From Bacteroidota bacterium (lineage in GTDB: Bacteria > Bacteroidota > Bacteroidia > Bacteroidales > VadinHA17), in NCBI GenBank assembly GCA_021816545.1, contig JAKAXP010000102.1, forward strand, positions 1 to 8,064: a stretch of DNA of 8,064 nt, given 5' to 3'. Of the stretch, positions 6,235 to 8,064 are shown piece after piece. Within the stretch, counting starts at the first letter, position 1. Every line of letters starts with the position of its first letter. Below the pieces are notes generated by a model. It was given only the letters and a program-made list of their open reading frames with translations, was not told the origin of the DNA and did not search any database. The translations under genes were made by a program, and so were the position numbers.

Positions 6235-6441
6235 ATGAAGAAGAAAGTATTAGCTGCAATTCTTTTGGCGTTGATCGTTTCAGTAATGAGTATTAAACAG
6301 TTGACTGCTGTTAAGGCTATTGATCCGGTGGCTCTCTGTCAGCAGTGGTGCCCTTGGAGTTATATGTCAACATGCACCCTGCATGCTGGCGATTCCGGTG
6401 GCACGTACATTATTACGTGCTATAACAGAGAGTGGATCTGA
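6235..6441 (+). CDS. Short exported four-cysteine peptide, NVEALA-like
   Basis: The 68-residue product has a basic start (MKKK) and a hydrophobic core (residues 5-19), then KQLTAVKAIDPVAL and a Cys-containing tail with Cys35, Cys39, Cys47 and Cys62. The general plan matches the Bacteroidota NVEALA peptides: a signal-like N-terminus, a short motif near residue 30 where NVEALA stands, and a C-terminal cysteine-bearing tail. VKAIDPVAL would be a diverged version of the motif, so assignment is tentative. Four Cys could form two disulfides. Its length, strong regulatory region, dedicated downstream terminator and following lipoprotein genes suggest a highly expressed secreted peptide. The function of the family is unknown to my knowledge; signalling, surface or antagonistic roles are guesses. 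ATG at 6235 is the only start that gives the full signal. Confidence 0.8.
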   Translation: MKKKVLAAILLALIVSVMSIKQLTAVKAIDPVALCQQWCPWSYMSTCTLHAGDSGGTYIITCYNREWI

Positions 6442-6450
6442 ATTAGTTGG

Positions 6451-6479
6451 AAAGGTCGATTAATATGATCGGCCTTTTT
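6451..6479 (+). terminator. Intrinsic terminator/attenuator between peptide and lipoprotein genes
   Basis: A 10-bp stem (AAAGGTCGAT 6451-6460, ATCGGCCTTT 6468-6477, one G-T wobble) with a 7-base loop runs into a T-tract to 6479. It begins 9 bases after the peptide stop and lies 20 bases before the next start. Read-through of a partial terminator would make peptide mRNA exceed mRNA for the downstream lipoproteins. Confidence 0.8.
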
Positions 6480-6499
6480 AAAAATTCCCCAATGACAAT

Positions 6500-7588
6500 A
6501 TGAATAGGAGAGTTGGTTTAGTTGTTCTTTTATTAGCAGAATTAGGCTTTTTAATCTCTTGCGGCCAAAGGGATGGAATCGGCGACATTTTCAGTGAAGA
6601 ATCATTTAATACCAGAATTGAATTAAGGGATGGCAGGCAGATAGTCGTCGACGACCTCTTGCTCGGACAACCAACACTTATAAGATTCCATCCTGATTCA
6701 TTCCTCGTGATTGAAGAATTCGGTACACCGAGGTTAATCAAGATACTCGACTTAAAGACCCATAAAGTCAGGGAAATGATACCACGAGGCAGGGGCCCCG
6801 GGGAAATGCTTGTATCCTGGGGTGTGGAGATCATAGACAGGGACATCTTCCTTTTTTGCGGGCAACTGCGAAAGATAATAATCCTAAGTCCAACCGATGA
6901 CCGCAGCTTTACTATTGACAATGAGTTTTATATCGAAGAAAAGCAAACACAGAGAATTCATCCTTTATCACGGGATATGTACGTCTGTCTGAGCTCCATC
7001 GGAGATGAAATGCGGTTTACATTGCTCGACAGTAAAGGCAAAATCATAAAAAAATTCGGGGAGTATCCTCCGTTTATCAATGATGACGAAATAAAAGCTG
7101 ATAATGACATTTTCTTTTCATCTATAGGCTCAACGCCCGATGGTAAACGTTTTGCAGCGGTATGCTCAAAGACTGATCTCTTCGAACTGTACGATATAGA
7201 GAAAGGACTTCTTAAAAGATTTCAGGGTCCTTTGGGCCTGAAGATTTCCGTGGAAGCTCAATCAGTGGGGACCGGTTTCATGTTGAAACCTCAGCCACAT
7301 TATACAACCTACCATCATGTGATCGCCGATAAGGATGAGTTCTGGACCGCATATATAGGTTACCATTTTCAAAAGGGTAAAAATCAAACTCTTGAGGAAC
7401 AATGTGCTAAAAAGCTGTTTTGTTTTGATTGGCACGGGACTCCACTAAGAATGGTGATACTTGAATATCCTGCAATATCATTTGATATCGATTGGAGGAA
7501 TCATGTTTTTTATGCTCTGGCAATACGAGATAATATTACTTTCCTGGTTGAATATTCATTGGATAAGGTATTTGATGAGGCTAATTAA
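6500..7588 (+). CDS. BF3164/TolB-like six-bladed propeller lipoprotein
   Basis: The 362-residue protein has a lipoprotein signal ending GFLISC with Cys21 as the lipidated residue. The mature domain looks like a TolB-like 6-bladed beta-propeller of the BF3164 type: a first strand pair around LIRFHPDSFLVIEEFG (60-75), ILDLKTHKV (82-90), then the hallmark GRGPGEM (97-103). Later blades are FTLLDSKGKIIKKFGEYPP, GSTPDGKRFAAVCS, LFELYDIEKG and LFCFDWHGTPLRMV. Length fits the family. Such lipoproteins commonly sit next to NVEALA peptides in Bacteroidota, which supports both calls. Binding or sensing of the peptide or a transported ligand is inference. The start at 6500 is preceded by a terminator and no clear promoter, so expression probably depends on read-through from 6201. 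Its last 14 bases overlap the next gene. Confidence 0.85.
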   Translation: MNRRVGLVVLLLAELGFLISCGQRDGIGDIFSEESFNTRIELRDGRQIVVDDLLLGQPTLIRFHPDSFLVIEEFGTPRLIKILDLKTHKVREMIPRGRGPGEMLVSWGVEIIDRDIFLFCGQLRKIIILSPTDDRSFTIDNEFYIEEKQTQRIHPLSRDMYVCLSSIGDEMRFTLLDSKGKIIKKFGEYPPFINDDEIKADNDIFFSSIGSTPDGKRFAAVCSKTDLFELYDIEKGLLKRFQGPLGLKISVEAQSVGTGFMLKPQPHYTTYHHVIADKDEFWTAYIGYHFQKGKNQTLEEQCAKKLFCFDWHGTPLRMVILEYPAISFDIDWRNHVFYALAIRDNITFLVEYSLDKVFDEAN

Positions 7589-8024
7589 AATAGTTATCTG
7601 TCTATTCGTTCTCTTTGCCTGTAATCATCAATCTGCAGACAAACTGGCTATTGAAGATCGGCGATTGAATGAAGTTATTCTTAGCTCAGAAACACCCATA
7701 ATTGTCTTTTTTCATTCAGGTGATTGTTCTATGTGTTATGGCACTCTGAAGCAAATTTCGCTAGACTTTCCCGAATCTACGGTCATTAGCATATCTGCAC
7801 TAAATAACGCAGATCTTATAGATTCCTACCTTGAATCAATTCGATTTAACGGATTTTCAGTGATTGACTCCTCGTCTCATTTTTTTATTGAAAACAGAAG
7901 CCTTCTGCAGACGAACAATCTGTTTTTAATTGATAATTTCTCTACCCTGTTATACAGAACTTCGACATACAACAAAAAGGATAGTGAAAATATCAAGAAT
8001 ATAATTAGAAAGAAAGCTTTGTAA
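7575..8024 (+). CDS. Thioredoxin-like lipoprotein with CSMC motif
   Basis: The frame is open further upstream to 7461, but the ATG at 7575 gives a clean lipoprotein signal (MRLIKIVICLFVLFAC, lipidated Cys16) and a 14-base overlap with the propeller gene, typical of translational coupling; this start yields 149 residues. PIIVFFHSGDCSMCYGTLKQ (41-60) is the first beta strand and helix of a thioredoxin fold, with the redox pair Cys51/Cys54. NNLFLIDNFSTLLYRTS (114-130) is the following strand pair. At the place where thioredoxins have the cis-Pro before that strand, here Thr-Asn-Asn is found, so Pro is absent. It is shorter than TlpA/ResA-type proteins. It is likely anchored in the periplasm or on the surface. 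Reduction, formation or shuffling of disulfides in the four-Cys peptide is an attractive but unproven role. Confidence 0.85.
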   Translation: MRLIKIVICLFVLFACNHQSADKLAIEDRRLNEVILSSETPIIVFFHSGDCSMCYGTLKQISLDFPESTVISISALNNADLIDSYLESIRFNGFSVIDSSSHFFIENRSLLQTNNLFLIDNFSTLLYRTSTYNKKDSENIKNIIRKKAL

Positions 8025-8064
8025 ATCTTCTAATCCCTATCTGAAGTTATTATCCAGATCGGAA

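Noticed and set aside
6478..6921. 147-codon minus-strand frame opposite the propeller lipoprotein
   Set aside because: It lies antisense to a well-supported gene, has no family signature, signal or promoter, and its composition looks like a reverse-strand shadow.
7461..7574. Upstream extension of the thioredoxin-like gene by 38 codons
   Set aside because: The extension overlaps the propeller coding sequence and would bury the lipoprotein signal; the ATG at 7575 gives a clean signal and short overlap.

Overview
The window looks like chromosomal DNA of a Bacteroidota species, probably near Bacteroidales. The signs are several -7 elements of the TAnnTTTG type (TAACTTTG occurs three times just upstream of genes), starts without Shine-Dalgarno sequences, signal peptides ending in Bacteroidota style, lipoboxes followed by polar residues, and gene families typical of the phylum (small haem-binding CxxCH proteins, MetallophosN-type phosphoesterase, NVEALA-like peptide, BF3164/TolB-like propeller lipoprotein). 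All family names come from reading the proteins; no search was run.

Left part (1-2162): the last 45 codons of an unrecognised gene end at 140 and are followed by a strong intrinsic terminator. A good promoter then drives a small exported, beta-rich protein (406-1089), probably an outer-membrane barrel. Next is a two-gene operon of short membrane-anchored c-type haem proteins (1289-1678 and 1704-2162), each with one CxxCH and a later Met-Pro.

Middle (2245-4713, minus strand, convergent): one long exported protein joins a MetallophosN-like domain, a calcineurin-like phosphoesterase with an altered first metal motif (D-T-E instead of D-x-H) and a PQQ-type propeller. Beyond it are a small putative lipoprotein gene (5004-5486) and about 750 bases without an intact gene. 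That gap holds short repeats, a perfect 17-bp palindrome and the last ~79 codons of an RND efflux pump (5825-6061, minus), so it appears to be a scar of rearrangement. Three separate intergenic stretches (near 230, 4834 and 5562) carry tRNA 3'-end-like sequence on the minus strand without a matching 5' half.

Right part (6235-8024): a compact AT-richer cassette. A short exported peptide with four cysteines (NVEALA-like) is followed by an intrinsic terminator, then a propeller lipoprotein and an overlapping thioredoxin-like lipoprotein with C-S-M-C. Upstream of its promoter TTCCC occurs four times at exactly 10-bp steps, which looks like a helically phased activator site. This cassette is the best candidate for a poorly described system: a regulated, abundant secreted Cys peptide with two surface or periplasmic lipoprotein partners, one of them possibly acting on its disulfides. 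The last nine bases of the window equal the start of a common Illumina adapter, so the right edge may be a contig end.
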